Origin: Acidisphaera sp. S103
GTDB lineage: Bacteria > Pseudomonadota > Alphaproteobacteria > Acetobacterales > Acetobacteraceae
Reading direction: 5' to 3'
DNA: 34,869 nt
NCBI RefSeq assembly: GCF_009765975.1
Contig: NZ_LMUJ01000031.1
Coordinates: forward strand, 1 to 34,869
In this document: one piece after another, positions 9,001-16,190 of the stretch
How the letters are laid out: every line of letters starts with the position of its first letter
How positions within the stretch are numbered: the first letter of the stretch is position 1
Translations under genes and position numbers: made by a program
The notes under the pieces: generated by a model
Told to the model about the DNA's origin: nothing
Seen by the model: only the letters and a program-made list of their open reading frames with translations
Databases searched by the model: none

Positions 9001-9459
9001 GGTTCCGGCCAGGATGGCGAGGAAGGTCGATGCCTCGATCAACCCGTTGCCGGCGATCAGTTCCTCGTCGCGCAGAAGGTCCGGCAGGATGCCGTATTTC
9101 AGCGGCCCGAACATCGTCGCCTGCACGCCCAGGCCGAACAGGATCGCCAGCAGGCCCGGCACGCTGTTGGCGGCAAACGCCCAGGCCGCCGCGGCCATCA
9201 ACACGACCTCCGCCGCCTTCGTCGCCTGGATCAGCCGGGACTTGTCGAAACGATCCGCCAACTGGCCGGCGGTGGCCGACAGCAGGGCGTACGGTGCGAT
9301 GAACAGCGCCCCCGCCACTGCCGCGAGGCCCGCCCCGCCGGCGCCCAGCTTGAAGATGGCCAGGACAACCATGGCATTCTTGACCAGGTTGTCGTTGAAC
9401 GCCCCGCAGGTCTGCGTCAGGCACAGCGGTCCAAGGCGTCGAGACGTTATCAGTGACAT
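6049..9459 (-). CDS. LplT-like transporter / PlsC acyltransferase / acyl-ACP synthetase fusion
   Basis: This 1136-residue polypeptide joins three activities. Residues 1-410 are a major-facilitator transporter resembling E. coli LplT (FNDNLVKNA near 21-29, KYGILPDLL near 121-129). Residues 430-620 are a PlsC-type acyltransferase with H451-x4-D456 and FPEGR at 516-520. Residues 640-1130 are an adenylate-forming ligase with LFTSGSEGTPKG at 795-806. In E. coli, LplT flips lysophospholipid inward and Aas reacylates it with a fatty acid activated on acyl carrier protein; here one protein should do all three steps at the inner membrane. The start has GGAAGG about 8 nt upstream and follows the hydrolase stop by 2 nt, implying coupling. 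Three-domain fusions are known in other bacteria, so the fusion itself is not new. Confidence 0.9.
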   Translation of the reverse strand: MSLITSRRLGPLCLTQTCGAFNDNLVKNAMVVLAIFKLGAGGAGLAAVAGALFIAPYALLSATAGQLADRFDKSRLIQATKAAEVVLMAAAAWAFAANSVPGLLAILFGLGVQATMFGPLKYGILPDLLRDEELIAGNGLIEASTFLAILAGTVAGGALALLDGGPLIVGAAGVGVSLLGLAAAFGVPRAPAADSSLRIGWNILRETISVTRQATANRSVWLSILGLSWFWAIGATLLSEFPTITRDALGADGHVVTLLLTMFAVGVGIGSMLCSRLLHGEVSARYVPFAAFGITVFTWDFGATVISAHGLISVSAILHAVAGWRMLIDLLLLAMCGGLYSVPLYAIVQEQSEPSHRARTIAANNIINAVFMVAGAVFVAGFSAAHVSSPRVLQVAAVANFAVAVWIVRLLPQTVFRALFQWYFRLFHVTRIEGLENLAHAGARSILVINHLSFLDGCLVAAFIPGDIVFAIDTEQARRFWFLKYILDVFPVDPTNPMAIRAMVKAVRDGRRLAIFPEGRITLTGALMKIYDGPGLIADRADAAIIPVRIDGLQFHKTSRMQGKLKLRWFPHVSLTVLPPVRPEVPAALKGRERRAALGRIMQDIMTNAAFRPERLRHSLFGALLNARRLYDRGLPVVADIVPNETGGATLTELRYGRLILGSVVLGRKLAAFTRPGEHVGVMLPNAVGTLVTFFALQSQGRVPAMMNFTTGADGMLSCCAAAGIETILTSRRAVQKGKLERLVESVSAKIRFVYLEDVRDSIGLLDKLRGKLAARHPERLPGAAVDAGSPALVLFTSGSEGTPKGVVHSHRALLANCAQLRSVVDFNPSDRVFNALPMFHSFGMTATLLPLMYGVRVFLYPSPLHYRIVPEMVYAEQSTIMFGTDTFLTGYARKGNALDLQSLRYIFAGAEKVRPETRAAYMDHFKKPIFEGYGVTETAPVLALNTWGNARAGSVGRLLPGIEARLEPVPGIDDGGRLFVRGPNVMLGYLRADAPGVLEPPTDGWYDTGDIVAIDEVGFVTIKGRAKRFAKIGGEMVSLAAAEGLANAVWSDAVHAVITVPDARKGERLLLVTNQRDAEARVLLAAARERGVAEIQVPREVMVVDKVPLLGTGKIDYPAVQVMAGARTEREEVAA

Positions 9460-9461
9460 TG

Positions 9462-10310
9462 TCAGGACCTTCCGGCTTGAAGTTGGGTCAGCAGATGACC
9501 GGTTTCGAGGAAGCTCAGGGTCGCCGCCACGGTATCGTGGCGCATCGGCAATCTCGTGTGCGTCGAGGGCAGCAGCAGGAAGGCGGATTCGGTACCCGGC
9601 AAACGGGTTTCATCGACGGTCACGATCCCGTCGTTGTCGCCGGTCAGGAACGGGTTGTAGCCATTCTTACCATTTCCGCCGGCGATGATCGCGATTTCAG
9701 TGGCAGGCACGGGGACCTGAATGGCGTGCAGCGGGGTAACCGCCCGCCCACACTCACCCGCTATGGCCCGAAACGGTGGGAAATCCTTCAGTGCCTCGGC
9801 GATAGCCGAACCTTGCGCAGGAGAACCGACAAGAACGATACGGCCCAGGGTCCAACCGTCCTCGCCAGCATGCACGGCGGTCATGCGGGCGACGAGGCCG
9901 CCAAGGCTATGACCGACCAGGGCGATTTCGTGCGCCCCATCCTGGTGCAGGGCGCGAGCGATGCAGCGTACCGCGTCCACATGATAAGCGAGTGGGCGCC
10001 GCAGGCTCGGGTAACCGACATTGGCAACGGTCCAGCCTGCTTTTCTCAAAGCGTGCTCCATGCGCCGCATAACGATGCGACCACGACCGAGGCCGTGCAG
10101 CAAAATGACGGCGCGATCCCCTTCAGCGGCCGGCGCCTGCGTTTGGCCGGCATCGAGGCAGGCTTCCAGCGACCCTTTCGCCGCGATGCGATAGGCCGGG
10201 TCGAGCAGCCGCACGGTTCCATTCGCAGTGCTTTGTTGCACACGCCATCCGGACCGGATCCACAAATCCGACCAAAGTTGATAACCACCGAGCGTGGGGA
10301 CGCGGTTCAC
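9462..10310 (-). CDS. Alpha/beta-hydrolase (lipase-like)
   Basis: The protein is 282 residues from the GTG at 10310. It has an oxyanion HGLGRGR segment (about 72-78) and the nucleophile elbow GHSLGG with Ser at about 135. The late DNDGIV and STHTRL segments could supply the acid and His of the triad. No signal peptide is evident, so it is probably cytoplasmic or membrane-associated. The GTG at 10310 is chosen because it overlaps the TetR stop (GTGA), the usual arrangement for coupled genes; a GTG at 10328 lies inside the TetR gene and lacks a ribosome site. Placed between a regulator and a lysophospholipid-reacylation protein, it could be a phospholipase or fatty-acid-ester hydrolase. That role is inferred. 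Confidence 0.82.
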   Translation of the reverse strand: MNRVPTLGGYQLWSDLWIRSGWRVQQSTANGTVRLLDPAYRIAAKGSLEACLDAGQTQAPAAEGDRAVILLHGLGRGRIVMRRMEHALRKAGWTVANVGYPSLRRPLAYHVDAVRCIARALHQDGAHEIALVGHSLGGLVARMTAVHAGEDGWTLGRIVLVGSPAQGSAIAEALKDFPPFRAIAGECGRAVTPLHAIQVPVPATEIAIIAGGNGKNGYNPFLTGDNDGIVTVDETRLPGTESAFLLLPSTHTRLPMRHDTVAATLSFLETGHLLTQLQAGRS

Positions 10311-10870
10311 GATACGACTTTCAGGCACAACGCGACGATTTCGTCCGCCAGTTCGCCCAGTCCCTGGGTCAGGCGGCCATACAGTTTGAATGTCGCCGGC
10401 TGCACGATGATGCCGATGACGGCGCCGGCGATCAGCGTGGGGTTGCCAGACGGGATCTCACCGGCCGCCATCGCCGCGGCGACTGTCCGGCAGATGACCT
10501 CCACGGGATTGTCCTCGGTCTGCGGCACCTGCCGCAGGAAACCGTGCTGGGTCAGCAAGAGGAAGTCGAACAGTAGTTCGTCCTCGGCATGCAGCGCGCA
10601 GGCGACACGGACCATGGCTTCCAGTCGCTGGCGGAATCCGCCCGGGACCGAAGCCGCGTTAGCCAACTGCCGGCCATAGGCGGCATAGCTGGCATGGAAC
10701 AACTCGCCGATCAGGTCCTCACGGCTGCGGAAATGCGCGTAGAGGCTGGGGGCTTTCATACCCACCGCGTCGGCGATGTCGCGCATGGAGACGGCGTCAG
10801 TGCCATGTTCGACGAACAGCCGCATGGCCTCGCGTTTGATGCGTTCCTTTGGGCTGTAGGTTTCCAGCAT
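10307..10870 (-). CDS. TetR-family transcriptional regulator
   Basis: The 187-residue protein has an N-terminal TetR helix-turn-helix: AMRLFVEHGTDAVSMRDIADAVGM, then SLYAHFRSREDLI at about 47-59. The C-terminal part is the variable ligand-binding region. It is first in a three-gene minus-strand operon. Its own start codon lies 8 bp from a perfect 20-bp palindrome whose edge overlaps the AGGAAG ribosome site, so it most likely represses its own operon. The natural ligand may be an acyl-CoA or another lipid given the neighbours, but the sequence alone does not show it. Confidence 0.93.
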   Translation of the reverse strand: MLETYSPKERIKREAMRLFVEHGTDAVSMRDIADAVGMKAPSLYAHFRSREDLIGELFHASYAAYGRQLANAASVPGGFRQRLEAMVRVACALHAEDELLFDFLLLTQHGFLRQVPQTEDNPVEVICRTVAAAMAAGEIPSGNPTLIAGAVIGIIVQPATFKLYGRLTQGLGELADEIVALCLKVVS

Positions 10871-10878
10871 CGACGCTT

Positions 10879-10898
10879 CCTAACGAACGTTCGTTAGG
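10879..10898. promoter_or_regulatory. Perfect 20-bp palindromic TetR operator
   Basis: CCTAACGAACGTTCGTTAGG is identical to its own reverse complement. Sites of the form TAACGAACGTTCGTTA are typical for TetR-family repressors. It overlaps the ribosome-binding region of the adjacent tetR-like gene, so binding should shut off the tetR-hydrolase-acyltransferase operon. No second copy was noticed in the window. Confidence 0.88.
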
Positions 10899-10921
10899 AT
10901 TGAACCCAAACCCCGCCGAAG

Positions 10922-11299
10922 TCAAGCGTTCGGTGCAAGCCGCAGCGGTTCGGTCACCACGCGATCCTGTCCGCGGAACCACAGCCGGATGGTGACGCGC
11001 GGCGACGCCTCGGTTCCGTCCTGGGCCTGTAGCTGGATCAGGTGCGACGGGTTGTCGTCGAAGCGGAACCGCCCCGCCGCGTCCGTCCGGGTGCGGGCTT
11101 TCTCCACCTGAGTGACAAAATCATGCACCGACAGGATCACCGTCGCGCCGGCCACCGGCTTGCCCGCCGCGTCGATCACGCTGCCTTCCAGCAGCCCGTG
11201 CGCATGCAGGTCGACATAGACGTTCCAGGCGCCGGTCCCCAGCAGCAGGACGGCCGGGACGATGAAGAACCGGCTCAGCAGGATGCGGCGCCACCTCAT
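10922..11299 (-). CDS. Small membrane-anchored carboxypeptidase-regulatory-like (beta-sandwich) protein
   Basis: The 125-residue protein has an N-terminal transmembrane anchor (FFIVPAVLLLGTGAWNVYV, about 11-29). A single beta-sandwich follows, with the signature GSVIDAAGKPVAGATVILS and TRTDAAGRFRFDD found in carboxypeptidase-regulatory and SdrD-like folds. It should face the periplasm. The ATG at 11299 overlaps the stop of the upstream permease (ATGA), so it is the last gene of the ABC importer operon. Its role there is unknown; binding of carbohydrate or help with substrate capture is a guess. The longer upstream reading frame is a shadow of the permease gene and was excluded. Confidence 0.75.
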   Translation of the reverse strand: MRWRRILLSRFFIVPAVLLLGTGAWNVYVDLHAHGLLEGSVIDAAGKPVAGATVILSVHDFVTQVEKARTRTDAAGRFRFDDNPSHLIQLQAQDGTEASPRVTIRLWFRGQDRVVTEPLRLAPNA

Positions 11300-12102
11300 C
11301 CCTTGGTCGCCCCCGTCGTCAGGCCTCGCATGAACGCCGATTGGGCCATCAGGAACACCAGCAGCCCCGGCGCCAGCACCATCACCACGAACGCGTAAAG
11401 CGCGCCGGTGGTGTCCTCCATGTAGGAGAGAAAACGCGCCAGCCCCAGAGGCAGGGTCTGCATGTCCTGCGACCGGGTGATGATCAGCGGCCACAGGAAG
11501 TTGTTCCACGACCAGATGAACGACAGCACGATGTTGGTGGCGATCGCCGGGGTGGACAGCGGCAGCATCACCCGCAGCAGGATGCGCATCTCGCCCAGCC
11601 CATCGATCCGGGCGGCATCGATCAGCGACCGAGGCACCGCATCGAAGCTGGCCTTGAAGATGAAGATGCAGACGATGGTGGACAGCAGCGGCAGCGCCAG
11701 CCCGAGGTAGGAATCCAGCAGCCCCAGATGCGCGGTGATCAGATAGGCCGGGATGATCGTCGCCTGGAACGGGATCAGCGTGCAGGACAGCAGCAGCACG
11801 ATGACTGAACGCCGCCCCACGAACGGCAGCGTCAGGGCGAACCCAGCCATGGCATTCAGCACAAGGTTGCCCGCCACCGCGATCAGCGACACCACGATGC
11901 TGTTGAACAGATAGCGCGGGAACGGGATCAGGTACCAGACATCGACGAAGTTGAACAATTGCGGCCGCACCGGCAGCAGATGCGGTGGATATTCATAGAT
12001 GTTCTCACTGGTGATCGCCGTCTTCAGCAGCCAGTAGAACGGCGCCAGCATGATGATCGAAATGACGATCAGCGCGGCATGCCGCCACCACAGCTTCCTC
12101 AT
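11296..12102 (-). CDS. Carbohydrate ABC transporter permease (MalG/UgpE-type)
   Basis: The 268-residue inner-membrane protein has about six hydrophobic segments. The EAA loop DAARIDGLGEMRILLRVMLP contacts the ATPase. It is the second permease of a CUT1-type importer. Start ATG 12102 overlaps the stop of the first permease by 4 nt and its own stop overlaps the next gene equally. The extra reading frame upstream of 12102 belongs to the antisense/overlap of the partner permease and is not coding. Confidence 0.93.
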   Translation of the reverse strand: MRKLWWRHAALIVISIIMLAPFYWLLKTAITSENIYEYPPHLLPVRPQLFNFVDVWYLIPFPRYLFNSIVVSLIAVAGNLVLNAMAGFALTLPFVGRRSVIVLLLSCTLIPFQATIIPAYLITAHLGLLDSYLGLALPLLSTIVCIFIFKASFDAVPRSLIDAARIDGLGEMRILLRVMLPLSTPAIATNIVLSFIWSWNNFLWPLIITRSQDMQTLPLGLARFLSYMEDTTGALYAFVVMVLAPGLLVFLMAQSAFMRGLTTGATKG

Positions 12103-12980
12103 TCGATCGCCCCCGCGTTGCCGCCGACCGCGCGATGGGCGATCCAGGTGAGCAGCAGCAGGATCGCGAACTGCGCGACGGTCAGCGCCGCTGCGTAGTC
12201 GAAGCGGGTGGAAACGAAACCTTGCTTGTAGATGTAGGTGATCAGCAACTCGGTCGCGTGGCCGGGTCCGCCGTTGGTCATCACGTAGATCAGATCGAAG
12301 GCGGAAAATGAGTTCAGCATGCCGATCACCAGGCACAAAAACACCGATGGCCGCAGCATCGGCAGGGTGATGCGGAAAAAGCGCGCCCACGCCGGCGCAC
12401 CATCAACGCGGGCCGCCTCATACAGATGCGGCGGAATGTTCTGCAACCCCGACAACAGCACGATCATGAAAAACCCCAGCACCTGCCACGTATTGGCGAT
12501 GATGATGCTTGGCAGCGCCCACGCAAACGAATCGAGGAACGCGATCGGCTGGTGGATAATCCCCAACTGGCGCAGCGCGTAATTGATCAGCCCGCCGCGC
12601 TCATTATACATCCAGTGCCAGATGATCGCGACCGCAACGGTCATCAGTGGGTACGACAGAAAGACGATGGTGCGGTAGACGCTCGCGCCTTTCAGGTCGC
12701 TGTTCACCAGCAGCGCGATGCCCAGCGCCAGCGCAATCGCTACCGGCTGAGACCCCAGGAAGATCAGCGTGTTCCACAGCGCCAGCCAGAACACGTCGTC
12801 GTCTTGCAGCATCTCCTGGTAGTTATCCAGGCCGGCCCAGGTCGCCGGGTGCAGTGGCGACCAGTACTCGAACGACAGTACGACGTTCCATACCAGCGGC
12901 AGGATGCGGTAGACGATGAAGATCAGCAACGACGGCGCCAGGAAGCAGGCGATGACCGTCGCCCGCCGTCTGGACCTCAT
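12099..12980 (-). CDS. Carbohydrate ABC transporter permease (MalF/UgpA-type)
   Basis: The 293-residue inner-membrane permease has an RR-rich N-terminus, then a first transmembrane helix (about 12-32) and several more. Its EAA loop is EAARVDGAPAWARFFRITLP. It pairs with the downstream MalG-type permease to form the channel. The ATG at 12980 overlaps the binding-protein stop (ATGA). The substrate cannot be assigned, though CUT1 systems import oligosaccharides, glycerol 3-phosphate esters and similar polyols. Confidence 0.93.
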   Translation of the reverse strand: MRSRRRATVIACFLAPSLLIFIVYRILPLVWNVVLSFEYWSPLHPATWAGLDNYQEMLQDDDVFWLALWNTLIFLGSQPVAIALALGIALLVNSDLKGASVYRTIVFLSYPLMTVAVAIIWHWMYNERGGLINYALRQLGIIHQPIAFLDSFAWALPSIIIANTWQVLGFFMIVLLSGLQNIPPHLYEAARVDGAPAWARFFRITLPMLRPSVFLCLVIGMLNSFSAFDLIYVMTNGGPGHATELLITYIYKQGFVSTRFDYAAALTVAQFAILLLLTWIAHRAVGGNAGAIE

Positions 12981-14221
12981 GCGCGCCTCAGTTCGCGAGC
13001 GACCTTTCGGCTGGCCTCCTTCATCGCGGTCTTGGCATCCTTACGCCCGAGCAACGCGTTCTGCAGTTCAGGGTAGAAGGCGTCCTTGACGCGGCTGTCG
13101 CTGGGCAGCGGCCAGTTGCCGCATAGTTTGTCGGTGTGCTCAAGCTGGGTTTTCAGCACCGCGTAGGCCAGCGGCTCCTGGCCCTTGATCCGGTCCATCA
13201 GGGTGTCATCGACCTCGGTATAACCGGTTAGGATGCGCCGGTTGTCGGCCATTTCCTGCGCCTGCTTCTTGGCCGTGCAGAATTCCACGAACGCCCACGC
13301 CAGGTCGGGGTCCTTCGTGCCCTTGGAAATCCCGTAGCCATGCAGCGTCGGCACCGACCAGTTGCCCGGCAGCTCGGCGACGCCCAGCGTATCGGGGTTG
13401 ATCCAGGCGCCCTGGCCCTTCAGGAAGAAATACGCCGAGGAATGGGCGTTCAGCATCCCCACCTGTCCCGAGGCGAACGCACCCAGCGGTTCCACCCAGC
13501 GTCCGGTCCACGAGATCTTGTTGATCGCGGTGCCGGCGGTGCCTTTCGCCAGCCGCTCGATCGTTTCGATCATCTTGGGCGTATCGAACGCCGGCTGTTT
13601 CAGGTCGGGCGTCAGCAGCTCGACATCGTTCATGCGGAACAGCGCCCAGTACAGCCAGTCGAAATTCAGCGTCAGGAACCCGGTCTGATCGCCACCGCCG
13701 GCGCCGATTTTCTCCGCCTGCGTCAGCAATTCGTCGAAACTGGTGGCGGGGGCTTCGATGCCGGCCTTTTTGAACAGCGACTTGTTGTAGAACAGCAGCG
13801 ACTTGGCGACGTAGAACGGCACCAGCCAGTTCTTGCCCTCCCACACCCAGTTGCCCAGGTAGTCCGCGTTGAATCGCGCCTTCACATCAGGCTGCTTGGC
13901 AAGATACGGCGTCAGATCGAGCAGCGCGCCTTGTGCCGCGTATTCGACACCGATGCCGCCTTGCAGATCGACCACATCCGGCGGCGTCCCGGCCGCAAGC
14001 TGCGTCTGGTAGAACGGCGGCAGATCAGGACCTTTCTTGTCGAGCCACTCGATCTCCACGCCCGGATGCAGCTTGCCGAACTCGGCGAACCAGGTCTTGA
14101 ACAGGTCCGCCTGGTCGACAATGTTCCAGCTCAGGAACGTCAGTTTCTTGCTGGTCTGGGCTATGGCGGGCGTGGTCAGGGCGGTCGCGGCGGTGCCGGC
14201 CAGGAATGTGCGGCGTTTCAT
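12977..14221 (-). CDS. Extracellular solute-binding protein, carbohydrate family 1
   Basis: The 414-residue periplasmic protein begins with a Tat-like signal, KRRTFLAG...PAIAQT, with cleavage likely near residue 21. The body has the family-1 pattern (LTFLSWNIVDQADLF, then YQTQLAAGTPPDVVDLQGG) and resembles UgpB/MalE-type proteins. It should deliver the ligand to the two permeases encoded just downstream. GGGAGG lies about 8 nt upstream of the ATG, and only 1 nt separates it from the VOC gene stop. A Tat rather than Sec signal is somewhat unusual for a sugar-binding protein. Confidence 0.92.
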   Translation of the reverse strand: MKRRTFLAGTAATALTTPAIAQTSKKLTFLSWNIVDQADLFKTWFAEFGKLHPGVEIEWLDKKGPDLPPFYQTQLAAGTPPDVVDLQGGIGVEYAAQGALLDLTPYLAKQPDVKARFNADYLGNWVWEGKNWLVPFYVAKSLLFYNKSLFKKAGIEAPATSFDELLTQAEKIGAGGGDQTGFLTLNFDWLYWALFRMNDVELLTPDLKQPAFDTPKMIETIERLAKGTAGTAINKISWTGRWVEPLGAFASGQVGMLNAHSSAYFFLKGQGAWINPDTLGVAELPGNWSVPTLHGYGISKGTKDPDLAWAFVEFCTAKKQAQEMADNRRILTGYTEVDDTLMDRIKGQEPLAYAVLKTQLEHTDKLCGNWPLPSDSRVKDAFYPELQNALLGRKDAKTAMKEASRKVARELRRA

Positions 14222-14222
14222 A

Positions 14223-14621
14223 TCATGCCTCCCGTTGATAGCTTCCGATTTCCAGCAGGTTCTTGTCGGGATCGTGGAAATAGACCGATGTCAGCGTGCC
14301 GATCGCGCCGGTTTGGGGAACCGGCCCTTTCAGGATCGTCACACCGCAGGCCTGCAAATGCGCGACGACCTCTCGCATCGGGGTGGTGGTCACGAAACAC
14401 AAATCCAGCGATCCCGGCTGGTCCGCATCGGCGGTCGCCCAGTTCGCCGCGCCGGTGGGCCGCACGTTGAACTTCTGGTTGCCGAACTTCAGGCAGGTGC
14501 GCTTGTCGGGGCCGAACACCTCCCGCGACATGCCCAGCACGCGCTGGTACCAGGATGCGGTCACCTCCGCGTCCCGGCAGTTGATCACCACATGGTCCAG
14601 CCGTTCCAGCGTCAGTGCCAT
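14223..14621 (-). CDS. VOC-superfamily (glyoxalase/dioxygenase-fold) protein
   Basis: The 132-residue protein has the paired beta-alpha-beta-beta-beta modules of the VOC fold, with candidate metal ligands H10 (LDHVVIN) and E124 (NLLEIG). The middle position that is often His is D73 (SLDLCF), so metal binding may differ. GGGAGG lies 6 nt upstream of ATG 14621; the ATG at 14666 would run into the ATPase gene. It lies between the ATPase and binding-protein genes of the importer, so it probably acts on the imported compound or a breakdown product. The reaction is unknown. Confidence 0.85.
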   Translation of the reverse strand: MALTLERLDHVVINCRDAEVTASWYQRVLGMSREVFGPDKRTCLKFGNQKFNVRPTGAANWATADADQPGSLDLCFVTTTPMREVVAHLQACGVTILKGPVPQTGAIGTLTSVYFHDPDKNLLEIGSYQREA

Positions 14622-14631
14622 CGTTGCCTCC

Positions 14632-15684
14632 CTATATTCGTTGCCCGGTTTCCTGATCGAAGACATGCACCACGGCGGGATCGAGCATCAATGTCAGCGC
14701 CTCACCCGCCCGTCTGATACTGCGTGGCGGCAGGCGCGCGGCGATTTCGGTGTCCCCGACGAGGAACGTGACCAGCGTATCGGCGCCCAGCGGTTCGACG
14801 GTCAGGGCGGTGCCGTGCAGACAGGGGCCGGACGGCTGGGTGCTCCAGACCAGGCTTTCCGGGCGTATGCCGCACAGCACATCGCGGGCGCCGTCGAGCG
14901 GGCAAGGGAGTACGGTGCCGTCTTCCAGCCGCAACTGGCGATGGTCCAGCCGAGCGGGGAGCAGGTTCATCGCCGGGGCGCCGATGAAGCTGGCGACGAA
15001 GGCGGTGGCGGGCGTGTCGTAAACGTCTTCCGGAGTGCCGATCTGCTCGATGCGGCCGTGGTTCAGGATGACGATCCGGTCCGCCAGCGTCATTGCTTCG
15101 ACCTGATCGTGGGTCACGTAGATCGTCGTGGTGGGCACCGCGTCGCGCAGTTTTCGCAGTTCGGTGCGCATCTGCACCCGCAGCTTGGCATCGAGGTTCG
15201 ATAGCGGCTCATCGAACAGGAACAGTTTCGGATCCCGGACGATGGCCCGCCCCATCGCCACGCGCTGCCGCTGCCCGCCGGATAGTTGCCTCGGCGTGCG
15301 TTGCAATAGCGGCTCAATTTCCAGCATGCGGGCGACCTCGGACACGCGGCGGCGGATGTCGGCCCGCTTTACATGCCGGTAGCGCAGGGCGAACGCCATG
15401 TTCTCGGCCACTGTCATGTGTGGGTAGAGCGCGTAGTCCTGGAACACCATGGCGATGTCCCGGTCCTTCGGCTCGCGCTGAGTCACCACCGCACCGTCGA
15501 TGACGATGTCGCCGGAGGTCGGCTCCTCCAGCCCCGCGATCATCCGCAGGATGGTGCTTTTGCCGCAACCGCTGGGTCCGACCAGAACGACGAATTCGTG
15601 TTCCGCCACGTCGAGGTTGACGCCCGGCACGACCTCCACGGGACCGAAACTCTTGCGTAGGTCGCGCAGTTCCAACGTCGCCAA
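14632..15684 (-). CDS. ABC transporter ATP-binding protein, MalK/UgpC-type
   Basis: The 350-residue ATPase has Walker A GPSGCGKST (36-44), Q-loop Q82, signature LSGGQ (134-138) and Walker B LFLFDE (154-159), followed by the C-terminal OB-like (TOBE) regulatory domain of CUT1 ATPases (from about 240). It powers the importer encoded downstream. The start is a TTG at 15684 with GGGGGAAG about 6 nt upstream. It is the first gene of the six-gene operon, and the 95-bp gap to 15779 must hold the promoter. Confidence 0.94.
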   Translation of the reverse strand: MATLELRDLRKSFGPVEVVPGVNLDVAEHEFVVLVGPSGCGKSTILRMIAGLEEPTSGDIVIDGAVVTQREPKDRDIAMVFQDYALYPHMTVAENMAFALRYRHVKRADIRRRVSEVARMLEIEPLLQRTPRQLSGGQRQRVAMGRAIVRDPKLFLFDEPLSNLDAKLRVQMRTELRKLRDAVPTTTIYVTHDQVEAMTLADRIVILNHGRIEQIGTPEDVYDTPATAFVASFIGAPAMNLLPARLDHRQLRLEDGTVLPCPLDGARDVLCGIRPESLVWSTQPSGPCLHGTALTVEPLGADTLVTFLVGDTEIAARLPPRSIRRAGEALTLMLDPAVVHVFDQETGQRI

Positions 15685-15779
15685 TCCGCTTCCCCCAGGC
15701 CCGTTGTCGAGGCGTTGTGGGAGAGTCTAACCGATTGGTGGGGTGGCGCCAGGGGGCACGATTTGTGGCCGGGTGGCGA

Positions 15780-16190
15780 TCAATAGGGGAACAGGATCCC
15801 ATCCGTTTCCAGAATGTGGAGCGTTTCCGCGAATGTCTTGCCGGTGTGCAATTGGTACCAGGTTCCGGTGTGCCGCATCCAGTAGATGTCGAACTGGTCC
15901 GGCCCCATGCGGTCGATGCGGGCGAACGATGCGTCGAATTCCATTCCTGCGGTTTCCGGAAAGCCAGAGCGGTACCGCCTCATGAAGCGATAGCGTCCGG
16001 CCCGCCATTCACCGCGGATATCGACCATGTAGTTGAATTCGGTTGGCTTGATCGACGGCAGGAAGCGCGGTTTTAGGACGGTAGCAATGAATGTTTCGCA
16101 GGTGTCGATAATTGCCTGCTTCTCGGCTGCATCCGGGGACACCGGCTTGGGCGGGACCGGTGCCCACACTCCGCGACGTGAGCGCGCCAT
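15780..16190 (-). CDS. Hypothetical protein, DUF3024-like
   Basis: The 136-residue soluble protein ends ...DGILFPY and contains RGEWRAGRYRFMRRYR and FDIYWMRHTGTWYQLH, a pattern I associate with DUF3024 (small proteins of unknown function). The identification is from memory. The ATG at 16190 shares a base with the pirin stop (TAATG), so it is translationally coupled as the third gene of the higA-pirin operon. No catalytic motif is visible. Confidence 0.65.
   Translation of the reverse strand: MARSRRGVWAPVPPKPVSPDAAEKQAIIDTCETFIATVLKPRFLPSIKPTEFNYMVDIRGEWRAGRYRFMRRYRSGFPETAGMEFDASFARIDRMGPDQFDIYWMRHTGTWYQLHTGKTFAETLHILETDGILFPY

Noticed and set aside
11300..11509. An N-terminal extension of the beta-sandwich protein
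   Set aside because: The extra residues lie over the permease gene in another frame. The ATGA overlap at 11299 explains the start better.
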